DNA of 64,000 bases, taken from contig JAQTLX010000002.1 of NCBI GenBank assembly GCA_028714695.1, forward strand, positions 62,001 to 126,000, given 5' to 3'. How positions within the stretch are numbered: the first letter of the stretch is position 1; each line of letters opens with the position of its first letter. The notes beneath the pieces are model-generated. The model did not search any database. It had not been told where the DNA came from and worked only from the letters and a program-made list of their open reading frames with translations. Both the position numbers and the translations under genes were made by a program. Of this stretch, positions 53,887 to 62,627 are shown piece after piece. Origin of the DNA: Ignavibacteria bacterium. GTDB taxonomy: Bacteria; Bacteroidota; Ignavibacteria; Tepidaquicellales; Tepidaquicellaceae.

Positions 53887-54483
53887 CTAAAAATTTTCTA
53901 TTATCTTAATTCCAACAAGTAATCCTATAAAACTATACCAGTTTCCGCCATTACGCGAATCGTAATAATTGTGATATAAAATATTCAGATCTATCAATGA
54001 ACCCTTAGTGATGTGTCCGTCTATACCGATACCAAAATTGAATCCGAAATTTGATTGTGTTTCGAATACTTTATGCGGTATCAAACCGGTTATTGCCTCA
54101 GTCTTATATATTCCCGCTCCGGACTCAATGTATGCCGACGAATGTTTGCTGTCAATTTCGAAAGCATATTTGCCATTCAGTAAAAAGCAGCCGTAACCTT
54201 TGGACTTTTTCGGATAACCGTCAAAATTACCTAACTGAGGGAAAAAAATTAAATTAAAACCCGTGTAAATATGTTTATTCAGTCTGATTTGATAAAAAGC
54301 ATTGATCGCCGGCATATAATCATATATTTCGTTAAGATTACCTAACGGCCATCCGGTGCCGACTCTGAAGCCGAGGATGCCTTCATAATACGAAGAAGGT
54401 TCCGGTATGCTGTCTTTGTTTTGTGCTGATGCAGAAAGAAATAAAGACAGTAGAATGAAAAATGAGTATAAGGATATTTTCAT
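53887..54483 (-). CDS. Outer-membrane beta-barrel protein of unknown function
   Basis: The 198-residue protein has a signal peptide (MKISLYSFFILLSLFLSASAQ) and amphipathic strands that alternate with Gly-rich turns (GFRVGTGWPLGNLNEIYDYMP, SAYIESGAGIYKTEA, FGFNFGIGIDGHITKGSLIDL), ending in WYSFIGLLVGIKIIENF. The pattern is that of porin-family OmpA-like barrels. It shares a strand and small spacing with its neighbours on both sides. Confidence 0.7.
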   Translation of the reverse strand: MKISLYSFFILLSLFLSASAQNKDSIPEPSSYYEGILGFRVGTGWPLGNLNEIYDYMPAINAFYQIRLNKHIYTGFNLIFFPQLGNFDGYPKKSKGYGCFLLNGKYAFEIDSKHSSAYIESGAGIYKTEAITGLIPHKVFETQSNFGFNFGIGIDGHITKGSLIDLNILYHNYYDSRNGGNWYSFIGLLVGIKIIENF

Positions 54484-54498
54484 TGCTGATTATATTAT

Positions 54499-54942
54499 TT
54501 AATTCGCCGTAATCTTCACAATTGCGCTTGCTATCTGTGTGTTCGGTTCTTTCATCAGCATAACGCGGTATACACCTGGTTTGGTAAATTTTAGATTTTC
54601 CGTATCAGTAAAGAAAATATAATCCCATGATGGGTCAACTGTGAATTTTACTACATCAAGTACCTGCTCTGTAGAGTAGAAACCGTTTGCATCGGCAATC
54701 ATTGTAATTTCAAGCGCTACGTTGCTTTCTCCTATAGTAATGCCCATTGGTCTTAAATCCAGCATGGCTGTAAGATATCCTGTCGTAAATGTATTGCTGA
54801 CGTTTTTTTCTTCACCGTTCTCATAACTCTCGCAGAAATACAAATGAGGTACATCCTGCTGCGCACCGGCTGTTTTTGAAAAAATGGAAATAAAAGCAAT
54901 CAGAATAAAAAATGCAGAGAATTGTTTCATAATTGTTTTCAT
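54499..54942 (-). CDS. Secreted hypothetical protein
   Basis: The 147-residue protein has a signal peptide (MKTIMKQFSAFFILIAFISIFSKTAGAQ). A beta-rich domain follows (LYFCESYENGEEKNVSNTF, ALEITMIADANGFYSTEQVLD, GVYRVMLMKEPNTQIASAIVKI). It lies 2 nt after the substrate-binding lipoprotein gene on the same strand. No family recognised; probably periplasmic. Confidence 0.6.
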   Translation of the reverse strand: MKTIMKQFSAFFILIAFISIFSKTAGAQQDVPHLYFCESYENGEEKNVSNTFTTGYLTAMLDLRPMGITIGESNVALEITMIADANGFYSTEQVLDVVKFTVDPSWDYIFFTDTENLKFTKPGVYRVMLMKEPNTQIASAIVKITAN

Positions 54943-54944
54943 AA

Positions 54945-56636
54945 TTATTTTTTAGTGTATTTAAGTACAATGTTATTTAATCCGTCGAGATAAAACCCTT
55001 TTACATCCTTTTGAAGAAGGTATATTCTCTGATTATAATACAGATAAATCCAAACAGCGTCGTCAATTACAATTCTTTCCATTTCGTTGTAAATCTTCTT
55101 CCTTTCATCAAAATCTGTGACCTTTATGGAGCGTTCGTACAATCTGTCGATTTCCGGATTTGCGTATCCCGTCTTGTTGGGTCCGAACGGAATAATATTC
55201 TTCGAATAAAAAAGCGCCATAAAGTTCTCGGGGTCGAAATAATCCGCGCCCCAATTTCCGCGCGTGAATGCATACTCGCCGTCCTGTTGTTTCGTGTTCA
55301 GTGTTGCCTGTAGCACCTGTTCAAGTTTAAGATTAATGCCGACATCTTTGAGTTGTTCCTGAATTGCAATCGATATATTCTTTTGCAATTCGTCATTCGA
55401 TATTACAAGAGTAAGGTCCAGTCCCTTTCCTCCCGAATATCCCGCTTCTTCAAGCAGTTTCTTCGCTTTTTCAGGATTATAACTATAACCTTTAACGCTC
55501 GAATCAAATCCCGGCATTCCATTCGGCAAAGGTCCGTTGTTTGCCGATGAGCCGCGGTTCTTTAAAACAAATTTTACAATCTTATCTTTGTCTATAGCAT
55601 AGTTTACTGCCTGCCTTAATTTTTTGTTCCCGGTAAACGGACTTGTTTTGCCTGCCGGCAGCGATTGATTCTGAACCATTATCAAGTAAACAGTATTCAG
55701 CCAAGGCTGTTTGACCATCGTATAATCTTTTTCCTCCGGTTTCACAAGATTGCCGTTATCATCCGTCAATGCATCTATTATCTCTGCGGAAGGCTCGTGA
55801 TAATCGTACTTGCCGTTTAGGAAATCAAGGAATTCCGTTTCAACAGATTTAGTAAATGTTATTTCTATTTGTTCAAGATAAGGCAATTTGGTATTCGATG
55901 AATCGAATTCGTAATAGTTTTTGTTTTTTATAAGAGTAAGTGTCTTGTCAAGTTCCCATCTTTTGAACGAAAAAGGACCGGTACCTACAGGATGTGATGC
56001 GAAATTTTCTTTATAATAATCTACCGCTTCTTTAGGATAAACATAACCGTATGTCATCGTAAGCAGACTGAGAAACGGTGCAAACGGTTCATATAACTCG
56101 ATAATAAGCGTTGAATCATTTGGTGTTATCAATCCTGTAATTTCTTTTGCTTCCGCTTTGCTTTTTCCTGCTTTATATTCATAAAATTCTCTTGCCCCTT
56201 TAATCTTATCCCTGAAAACCCATAGTCCTCGCGTTTTTGTCGAAGGGTCATTGACCCTTTCAAGGCAATATTTAAAATCTCCGGATGTTATGATACGACC
56301 TTTGCCGTTCGGGAAACATTCGTCATCCTGAAACTTAATATTTTTGTTTATGTGAAAAGTATAAATTAATCCGTCTGAAGAAATATCCCATTTTCTCGCT
56401 ACCTGAGGTACAATTTCATTCCGGTTATTGTATGAAACTAGTCCCTCCATAATATTCGCCAGCACCCAGATTGTCTGCGGCGAATTTGACATGACCGGCT
56501 CGAGTGTCTCGAGTCCAAGCGGGAAATTCAGTCTGAAAACATTCCCTTCGTTATATCTTTTAACCGTGCAGGAAGATAATGCTATTATTGCAGCCAGTAG
56601 TATTGAAATTAAACTATATTTGAAGTAATTATTTAT
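54945..56636 (-). CDS. Oligopeptide-type ABC transporter substrate-binding lipoprotein
   Basis: The family core (SBP_bac_5) is clear: MEGLVSYNNRNEIVPQVARKWDISSDGLIYTFHI, GTGPFSFKRWELDKTLTLIKNKNYYE, LRQAVNYAIDKDKIVKFVL and DYFDPENFMALF. The first ATG gives 515 residues without a signal. The same frame extends upstream through RLNFPLGLETLEPV and a lipoprotein signal (NNYFKYSLISILLAAIIALSSC) to 56636, where the codon is ATA, seven bases after AGAAAGG. So the natural start seems to be ATA at 56636, giving about 563 residues. Peptide or oligosaccharide uptake; no permease genes are adjacent. Confidence 0.8.
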   Translation of the reverse strand: MNNYFKYSLISILLAAIIALSSCTVKRYNEGNVFRLNFPLGLETLEPVMSNSPQTIWVLANIMEGLVSYNNRNEIVPQVARKWDISSDGLIYTFHINKNIKFQDDECFPNGKGRIITSGDFKYCLERVNDPSTKTRGLWVFRDKIKGAREFYEYKAGKSKAEAKEITGLITPNDSTLIIELYEPFAPFLSLLTMTYGYVYPKEAVDYYKENFASHPVGTGPFSFKRWELDKTLTLIKNKNYYEFDSSNTKLPYLEQIEITFTKSVETEFLDFLNGKYDYHEPSAEIIDALTDDNGNLVKPEEKDYTMVKQPWLNTVYLIMVQNQSLPAGKTSPFTGNKKLRQAVNYAIDKDKIVKFVLKNRGSSANNGPLPNGMPGFDSSVKGYSYNPEKAKKLLEEAGYSGGKGLDLTLVISNDELQKNISIAIQEQLKDVGINLKLEQVLQATLNTKQQDGEYAFTRGNWGADYFDPENFMALFYSKNIIPFGPNKTGYANPEIDRLYERSIKVTDFDERKKIYNEMERIVIDDAVWIYLYYNQRIYLLQKDVKGFYLDGLNNIVLKYTKK

Positions 56637-56842
56637 TTTTAACCTTTCTGCCGTATTCAGAAATTATATTTTCATAATAATTGTTAAAATATTATTAATC
56701 TATGATTTATTCCATACTTAAAAGAAAATGAGCGGTTTTTTAAGGGGATAGTACGCATCGGACATTTTCGGCTTTTAAGAGGAATGAAGAAAATATATCG
56801 ACGGTTTGGGATTTTATAACTTTAAAATACAGATACAAATAA

Positions 56843-58888
56843 ATGGCAAAGAAATCGAATTACTTAAAGGATAAAGAGAATTTTTTCGGTCTTTCGGAGA
56901 TTCAGTTGATTGATGCATATAAGGTAATGGTTACCTCCAGACTTATTGACGACAGGGTTGAAACGCTTATAAAGCAGGGGAAAGCGGCTTTTCTTATTTC
57001 AGGCTCCGGTCATGAGGCAGTACAAATTGCAACAGCAATGGCGATGAAACCCGGAAAGGACTGGTTCTATACTTATTATCGAGACGATGCACTTGCGCTT
57101 GCATTGGGCATAACTCCCGAAAATATTTTTCAGCATTCGATGGGTAAAGCAACGGACCCTTTCACTGCAGGCAGGCAAATGGCAACGCATCTGGGCAGCA
57201 AAGAGCTGCGTATGCCTACGGCATCATCGCCTACGGGTTCACAATATCTTCAGGCAGTCGGAACTGCTTTAAGTTGCGTGCTTCGGAACACGGATGAGGT
57301 GGTATATGTCTCGGGAGGCGAAGGCTCTACTTCCGAAGGCGAATACTTTGAAGCAGTCAACTGGGCTACAAGAAAGAAACTTCCCTTAATATTTTTAATT
57401 CAGAATAATAAGTATGCAATTTCAGTTCCTGTGGAAGACCAGGCAGCAGGCGGCTCTATATTCAAAGCCTGTTCAGGTTTTGAGGGATTGAATAAATTTC
57501 ATATAGACGGTACTGATTTTCTCGAAAGTTACGGCACCGCGAAAGAAGCGGTCAGACTTGCACGTGAAGGCAAAGGACCTTCATTGATTTATGCGGACGT
57601 TGTACGCCTGCGCTCGCATTCCGCCTCGGATGCTCAGGAAAAATACAGAAGCAGAGAATCGCTCGATGAAGACAGAAAAAAAGACCCTCTTGATGCTTTG
57701 GAAAATCTACTTATGAAATCGAAAATTCTAACATCCGATAAAATAGAAGAAATTAAAAAAGCCATATTTGAAGATTTGATGAACATTGCGGATGAAGTGT
57801 TCAAACAGCCCGCACCTGATGCTTCGACAGTTGAAATGTATATGTACTGCCCTGAAGAAGAACAGACAAAAATTGTGTATGAAAAAAATAAACCGATTGG
57901 CGAACCGGTCGTAATGGTAGATGCCATTAATCATGCTTTGCACGAAGAAATGGAGAATAACCATAACATGATTATATATGGTCAAGATATTGCCGATGGA
58001 AAGGGCGGTGTATTCACGGCAACCAAAGGTCTTTCCACTAAATTCGGAGAAGACAGGGTCTTCAATTCACCGCTTGCGGAAGCGTCTATCATCGGAACTG
58101 CTATCGGTGCTGCGATTACCGGAATAAAACCAGTCATAGAAATTCAATTCGCTGACTATATATTTCCCGCAATGATGCAGATCAGGGATGAACTTGTAAT
58201 GTACAGATACCGTTCGAACAATCAGTTTACTTGTCCTGTTGTAATAAGAACTGCATGCGGAGGGTATATCGGCGGAGGTCATTATCATTCACAGAATATC
58301 GAAGCAATATTTGCGAAATGCCAGGGAATGTATATCGCATATCCTTCAAATGCAGCGGATGCAAAAGGACTTTTAAAAACCGCCTGCAATCTGAATGACC
58401 CCGTTTTGTTTCTCGAACATAAGTTCCTTTACAGGCAGGGCTTCGCAAAATCTCATGAACCCGATGCAGGTTACTATCTGCCTTTCGGAAAAGCATGCGT
58501 GAGACGTGAAGGAGATGATATCTCGATAATAACGTACGGGGCTATGGTTGAAAAAGCATTACGTGCTTCAAGGGAAATGGAAAAGCAAGGGGTCGGCGTT
58601 GAAGTTGTTGATTTACGGACAATCGTTCCGCTTGATATTGAAACGGTTCTTAACTCAGTCAGAAAAACGGGTAAAGCAATTGTGTTCTATGAAGATTCAA
58701 AATTCATGGGATTCGGCGCTGAGATTTCCGCTGAAATATCAGAAAAAGTTTTTGAATATTTAGATGCTCCTGTAAGAAGAGTTGCGGGTTTGAATGTTCA
58801 CGTTCCGTTCCACCCTAATCTCGAAAAAGCAGCATTGCCGCAGGACAACTGGATACTAAAGGCATGCGAAGAGATGGCGGCATATTAA
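56843..58888 (+). CDS. Fused alpha-beta E1 component of a 2-oxoacid dehydrogenase (branched-chain type)
   Basis: The 681-residue protein joins E1-alpha (about 1-340: YTYYRDDALALALGIT, YVSGGEGSTSEGEYFEAVNWA, LIFLIQNNKYAISVP for ThDP and Mg) with E1-beta (about 345-681: YGQDIADGKGGVFTATKGLSTKFG, SPLAEASIIGTAIGAA, EIQFADYIFPA). The length and joining pattern match the Bacteroidota 'dehydrogenase E1 component alpha/beta' proteins, mostly for branched-chain 2-oxoacids. It would work with E2 and dihydrolipoyl dehydrogenase; the latter gene lies 1.2 kb on, past a convergent channel gene. Confidence 0.92.
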   Translation: MAKKSNYLKDKENFFGLSEIQLIDAYKVMVTSRLIDDRVETLIKQGKAAFLISGSGHEAVQIATAMAMKPGKDWFYTYYRDDALALALGITPENIFQHSMGKATDPFTAGRQMATHLGSKELRMPTASSPTGSQYLQAVGTALSCVLRNTDEVVYVSGGEGSTSEGEYFEAVNWATRKKLPLIFLIQNNKYAISVPVEDQAAGGSIFKACSGFEGLNKFHIDGTDFLESYGTAKEAVRLAREGKGPSLIYADVVRLRSHSASDAQEKYRSRESLDEDRKKDPLDALENLLMKSKILTSDKIEEIKKAIFEDLMNIADEVFKQPAPDASTVEMYMYCPEEEQTKIVYEKNKPIGEPVVMVDAINHALHEEMENNHNMIIYGQDIADGKGGVFTATKGLSTKFGEDRVFNSPLAEASIIGTAIGAAITGIKPVIEIQFADYIFPAMMQIRDELVMYRYRSNNQFTCPVVIRTACGGYIGGGHYHSQNIEAIFAKCQGMYIAYPSNAADAKGLLKTACNLNDPVLFLEHKFLYRQGFAKSHEPDAGYYLPFGKACVRREGDDISIITYGAMVEKALRASREMEKQGVGVEVVDLRTIVPLDIETVLNSVRKTGKAIVFYEDSKFMGFGAEISAEISEKVFEYLDAPVRRVAGLNVHVPFHPNLEKAALPQDNWILKACEEMAAY

Positions 58889-59920
58889 TTAGAGTTCCTG
58901 AAGGATTTCTCGCATATCGGAAATCTGCTTCCTGTTGCCGAGTACAATTAATTTGGTGTTCGGACCGATTATCGTTTCCGGTAAAGGGTTTATTGTGTAT
59001 TTGCCTTCGGGGAGTTTTAAACCAATAATATTTGCTCCTGTTTTATTTCTTATATCAAGATCTTTTATCGTTTTTCCTACGGATATTTCACTTAACGTGA
59101 GTTCTTCGAATGTCAGACTTATATCATTGTCCTGACCGATTAACTGTGCAATGAATTCCATTATATCCGGTTTCATCACAAGCGCTGCCATGTGTGCTCC
59201 GCCTATTTTCTCGGGCATTATTATGTTGTTTGCGCCTGCGCGTTTAAGTTTATTAACGGATGATTCATGAGAAGAACGGCTGATTATAGTAATATCAGGA
59301 TTTAACTCTCTTGAAGAAAGTACTACATAAAGGTTTTCCGGGTCTTCCGGAAGGGTTGTAATTATTGCTTTTGCACATTTTATGCCTGCCTCAATCAGCA
59401 CTTCTTCGTCTGTTGCATCACCGTCAATAAATAATATCGCCGGGTTTGTTTTTATATCTTCAATAATAAGTTCTCTTTTTTCAATGACCACAAACGGCTG
59501 CCCGTCATCTTCGAGTTCGAGACAGACCTGTTTGCCGTTTCTTCCGTAACCGCAGACGATTACGTGATTTTTGAGACTTTCGATTTTTTTGTTCACGTTA
59601 TAATTTTTAAAGAAGTTTCTAAATTCTCCTTCGATTATGAATCCCGCTATTGTCGTAGCGCCGTAGAAAAATATTCCTATGGCAGTTATCAGCAGAAATG
59701 ATGTAAACATTCTTCCTATATTCGAAAGCGGATGCACTTCCATAAAACCCGCTGTCGAAATAGTGATTATAGTCATATAAAATGCTTCAACGAATGTATA
59801 ATTTTCGATAATCATATAACCTATGACACCAATAAAAAGCGATAAAAAGAGAAGAAATATAATGATTATTATTCTTCTGAAATGAGGGTAGCCCGATTTA
59901 TAATACATTAACAGATTCAC
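58889..59920 (-). CDS. Ion channel with TrkA-N/TrkA-C (RCK) regulatory domain
   Basis: The 343-residue protein has two membrane helices around a pore helix: IIIIIFLLFLSLFIGVIGYMI, FVEAFYMTIITIS and FTSFLLITAIGIFFYGATTIAG. The TrkA-N domain has GxGxxG in HVIVCGYGRNGKQV (about 117) and the nucleotide-pocket Asp/Glu, followed by RCK_C (SEISVGKTIKDLDI). The selectivity filter reads T-A-G-F-M (residues 56-60, TAGFMEVHPLS), unlike the TVGYG of K+ channels. Ligand-gated cation conductance is expected; the ion is uncertain. The gene meets the E1 gene with zero spacing at the stops. Confidence 0.85.
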   Translation of the reverse strand: MNLLMYYKSGYPHFRRIIIIIFLLFLSLFIGVIGYMIIENYTFVEAFYMTIITISTAGFMEVHPLSNIGRMFTSFLLITAIGIFFYGATTIAGFIIEGEFRNFFKNYNVNKKIESLKNHVIVCGYGRNGKQVCLELEDDGQPFVVIEKRELIIEDIKTNPAILFIDGDATDEEVLIEAGIKCAKAIITTLPEDPENLYVVLSSRELNPDITIISRSSHESSVNKLKRAGANNIIMPEKIGGAHMAALVMKPDIMEFIAQLIGQDNDISLTFEELTLSEISVGKTIKDLDIRNKTGANIIGLKLPEGKYTINPLPETIIGPNTKLIVLGNRKQISDMREILQEL

Positions 59921-60081
59921 GTCCGTTGTTTTATATTGTCATAGTTAAAGAATCTATTTAAATTAGTATTAATAAAGAATTAATTCAACAAATAATTACC
60001 TGGGAACTTCAAAAGAAATTTATATATTGTATCCTTTGTAATAGCACTATATGTATAATTTAAAAAATAAAACATAAAATA

Positions 60082-61488
60082 ATGCAGGAATTTGATTTAA
60101 CAGTTATCGGAAGCGGACCGGGCGGATATACCGCTGCTATCAGGGCTGCGCAACTCGGTTTTAAAACCGCTGTAATTGAAAGAGACAGACTTGGCGGTGT
60201 ATGCCTTAACTGGGGTTGTATCCCGACAAAAGCGCTCATAAAAAGCGCCGAATTGATGAATAAGTCCAAACATATGAATGATTACGGAATTAACGTCGAA
60301 AATAAAGGCTTCGATTTCCCTAAAATTATTCAAAGATCACGAAAAGTGGCGGAAGCATCTGAAAAAGGCGTGCAATTCCTTATGAAGAAAAATAAAATAA
60401 CCGTTATAAACGGAACAGCCGTATTCAACGCTGATAAAACAATAGCAGTCAAAGATAAAGACGGTAACGTGATAGATACCGTGAAGTCAAAGCATACTAT
60501 TGTTGCTACAGGCGCAAGAGCAAAGTCGATACCGGGAATTATATTTGACGAAAAGAAAATTCTTTCTTCAACAGGCGCAATGCTGCTGCAGGAAGCGCCC
60601 GCGAAAATGACTATAGTCGGAAGCGGTGCAATCGGAATGGAATTCGCTTATTTCTATAATGCGTTCGGAACGGAAGTTACGATTATTGAAATGCTTCCTC
60701 AGATTCTTCCTGTTGAAGATAAAGAAATATCCGAAACAGTAGCGAAAGAATTCAAAAAACTCGGAGTTAAGATATACACAGATACGAAAACCGAAAGCGT
60801 AGAAGTCAAAGACGGTAAAGTATTCACGAAAGTAAGCGGCAAACTTAACGAAACGCTTGAGTCGGACGTTGTACTTCTCGCAATAGGTATCACAGGTAAT
60901 ATTGATAGTCTGGGATTCGAAAATTTAGGCGTGGAATTATTCAGGAATGCCATTAAAGTTGATGTGAATTATAAAACAAACGTAGATGGTATATATGCAA
61001 TAGGGGATGTTGCTTTAATCAATGAAAAAGGTAAACCATGGCTTGCTCACGTAGCATCCGCCGAAGCAATTAACTGCGTCGAAAAAATTAATGGCATCCA
61101 TGCTGAAGATATTGACTACGGAAAAATACCGGGCTGTACATACTGTCAGCCGCAGGTCGCTTCTGTCGGCATGACTGAAGAAAAAGCAAAAGCGGCTGGA
61201 TACGAATTAAAAATCGGGAAATTCCCGTTTGCTGCTAACGGAAAATCAAGAGCCGCAGGCGAAACAGCCGGTATGGTGAAACTCATATTTGATGCGAAAT
61301 ACGGAGAATTGCTCGGCGCGCATATCGTAGGTGCCGAAGCAACTGAATTGATTGGCGAACTGGTTATGCTGAAATCTCTGGACGGCGTGGGGGAATCAAT
61401 ATTAAAAACCGTACATGCTCATCCGACTTTATCGGAATCGATACTTGAAGCGGCAGGCGTGGCATACGGCGAAGCGATAAATATTTAA
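60082..61488 (+). CDS. lpdA: Dihydrolipoyl dehydrogenase
   Basis: The 468-residue protein has FAD-binding GSGPGGYTAAIRAAQLG, the redox disulfide GGVCLNWGCIPTKAL (Cys pair), NAD-binding MTIVGSGAIGMEFA, the FAD-contacting YAIGDV and the catalytic His-Glu in KTVHAHPTLSE. It reoxidises the lipoyl groups of 2-oxoacid dehydrogenase complexes, so it probably serves the E1 encoded upstream. A terminator follows. Confidence 0.96.
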   Translation: MQEFDLTVIGSGPGGYTAAIRAAQLGFKTAVIERDRLGGVCLNWGCIPTKALIKSAELMNKSKHMNDYGINVENKGFDFPKIIQRSRKVAEASEKGVQFLMKKNKITVINGTAVFNADKTIAVKDKDGNVIDTVKSKHTIVATGARAKSIPGIIFDEKKILSSTGAMLLQEAPAKMTIVGSGAIGMEFAYFYNAFGTEVTIIEMLPQILPVEDKEISETVAKEFKKLGVKIYTDTKTESVEVKDGKVFTKVSGKLNETLESDVVLLAIGITGNIDSLGFENLGVELFRNAIKVDVNYKTNVDGIYAIGDVALINEKGKPWLAHVASAEAINCVEKINGIHAEDIDYGKIPGCTYCQPQVASVGMTEEKAKAAGYELKIGKFPFAANGKSRAAGETAGMVKLIFDAKYGELLGAHIVGAEATELIGELVMLKSLDGVGESILKTVHAHPTLSESILEAAGVAYGEAINI

Positions 61489-61506
61489 AAAGAAAAACAC
61501 ATACGA

Positions 61507-61532
61507 AAAAACCCGCTTTAGGCGGGTTTTTT
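61507..61532 (+). terminator. Intrinsic terminator after lpdA
   Basis: AACCCGC-TTTA-GGCGGGTT stem, with A-rich bases before and TTTTTT after. It lies between convergent lpdA and the nucleotidyltransferase gene. Confidence 0.9.
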
Positions 61533-61539
61533 ATTTGTA

Positions 61540-62529
61540 TTATATCTCTGAAAACTCTCCTAAATTCAGATTAAGTTTTTTCTTGATAATCTTCGAATTT
61601 CTTCCGACAAGCGAATCGGTAATTACCGCATTTTCTATATGACAATTGTTGTCAATTATCGAATTGTCAACTATGCTGTTTACAACTCTGCATCCGTCAT
61701 TGATTGTAGCATGCGGTCCAATGATACAGTTTTCAAGTATTACGTTTTTTCCAATATATACCGGATTGTTTATTTTACTTCCCTTGATATTGTACTTATT
61801 CGATTTTTTATCGAGAAGGTATCTATTTGTTTCAAGCAATGTTTCCGGTTTACCGCAGTCAAGCCAGCCGTTTACATCGTATGTTACCATTTTTTCGTTC
61901 TGTCTCAGCATAATTTCCAGCGCATCCGTTAACTGATATTCGCCTTTTGTCGTTACTTTATTGCGGATAATATGTTCGATTGAATCAAAAAGTATTGTCG
62001 AATTTTTTAAAAGATAAATTCCTACAATAGCCTCGTTAGAGGGGGACACTTCTTTGGAAGCAGGTTTTTCTACAAGCCTCTTAATGAATCCTTTTTTGTC
62101 TTTTTCTACAACACCGAATCGTCTCGGGTCATCCACTTTCTTTACGCCGATTACGGAATATTTGCTTTTGACAACATCTTTAAGGTTGACGTCAAAAAGC
62201 GTATCACCCAGTATTATTAGAACTTCATCCTTTTTAATCGGATCGAATTTCCCTTTAGCGCACAGTATTGCGTGCCCCAGTCCGAGAGTCTCTTTCTGTT
62301 TAACGTAATCGAATTTGAAATTAAATGTACTGTTTAGATAATGTTCGATTTTCTCACCCTGATGTCCTGTGATGAAAATAATGTTATCCGCTATTTTCTT
62401 TTTAATCAGTTCATCCACAATATAATAAATCATCGGATGTCCTGCTACATTCAGAAGAACCTTCGGCTGCGTAATAGTATGAGGTCTTAAACGTGTTCCA
62501 ACGCCCGCTACGGGAATAATCACTTTCAT
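61540..62529 (-). CDS. Sugar-1-phosphate nucleotidylyltransferase
   Basis: The 329-residue protein has the nucleotidyltransferase start MKVIIPVAGVGTRLRPHTITQPKVLLNVAGHPMIYYIVDEL, with the GxGTRLxP and PK motifs. Later come LGLGHAILCAK, VLIILGDTLFD and VEKPASKE. The C-terminal ~80 residues are a short left-handed beta-helix (KINNPVYIGKNVILENCIIGPHATINDGCRV). This is the plan of glucose-1-phosphate thymidylyl- and mannose-1-phosphate guanylyltransferase-like enzymes. Sugar and nucleotide cannot be decided. It would feed surface polysaccharide or O-antigen synthesis. Confidence 0.88.
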   Translation of the reverse strand: MKVIIPVAGVGTRLRPHTITQPKVLLNVAGHPMIYYIVDELIKKKIADNIIFITGHQGEKIEHYLNSTFNFKFDYVKQKETLGLGHAILCAKGKFDPIKKDEVLIILGDTLFDVNLKDVVKSKYSVIGVKKVDDPRRFGVVEKDKKGFIKRLVEKPASKEVSPSNEAIVGIYLLKNSTILFDSIEHIIRNKVTTKGEYQLTDALEIMLRQNEKMVTYDVNGWLDCGKPETLLETNRYLLDKKSNKYNIKGSKINNPVYIGKNVILENCIIGPHATINDGCRVVNSIVDNSIIDNNCHIENAVITDSLVGRNSKIIKKKLNLNLGEFSEI

Positions 62530-62541
62530 AATTCAAAATTT

Positions 62542-62562
62542 AAAGTTCAAAGTTCAAAGTTC
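62542..62562. repeat. Three tandem AAAGTTC copies
   Basis: AAAGTTC repeats exactly three times between the nucleotidyltransferase start and alaS. It is a short simple repeat of the kind that changes copy number; its effect on the downstream promoter is unknown. Confidence 0.6.
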
Positions 62563-62586
62563 GAAATTGCAAATTTATAAATATTA

Positions 62587-62627
62587 AATATCAAAAATTT
62601 TATTTGTTATATTTGATTTTTGATATT
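62587..62627 (-). terminator. Inverted repeat at the 3' end of alaS
   Basis: AATATCAAAAA (62587) and TTTTTGATATT (62617) form an 11-bp inverted repeat that overlaps the last alaS codons and its stop. On the minus strand it is followed by TTTAATATTTATAAATTT, so it may act as the terminator. Confidence 0.45.
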
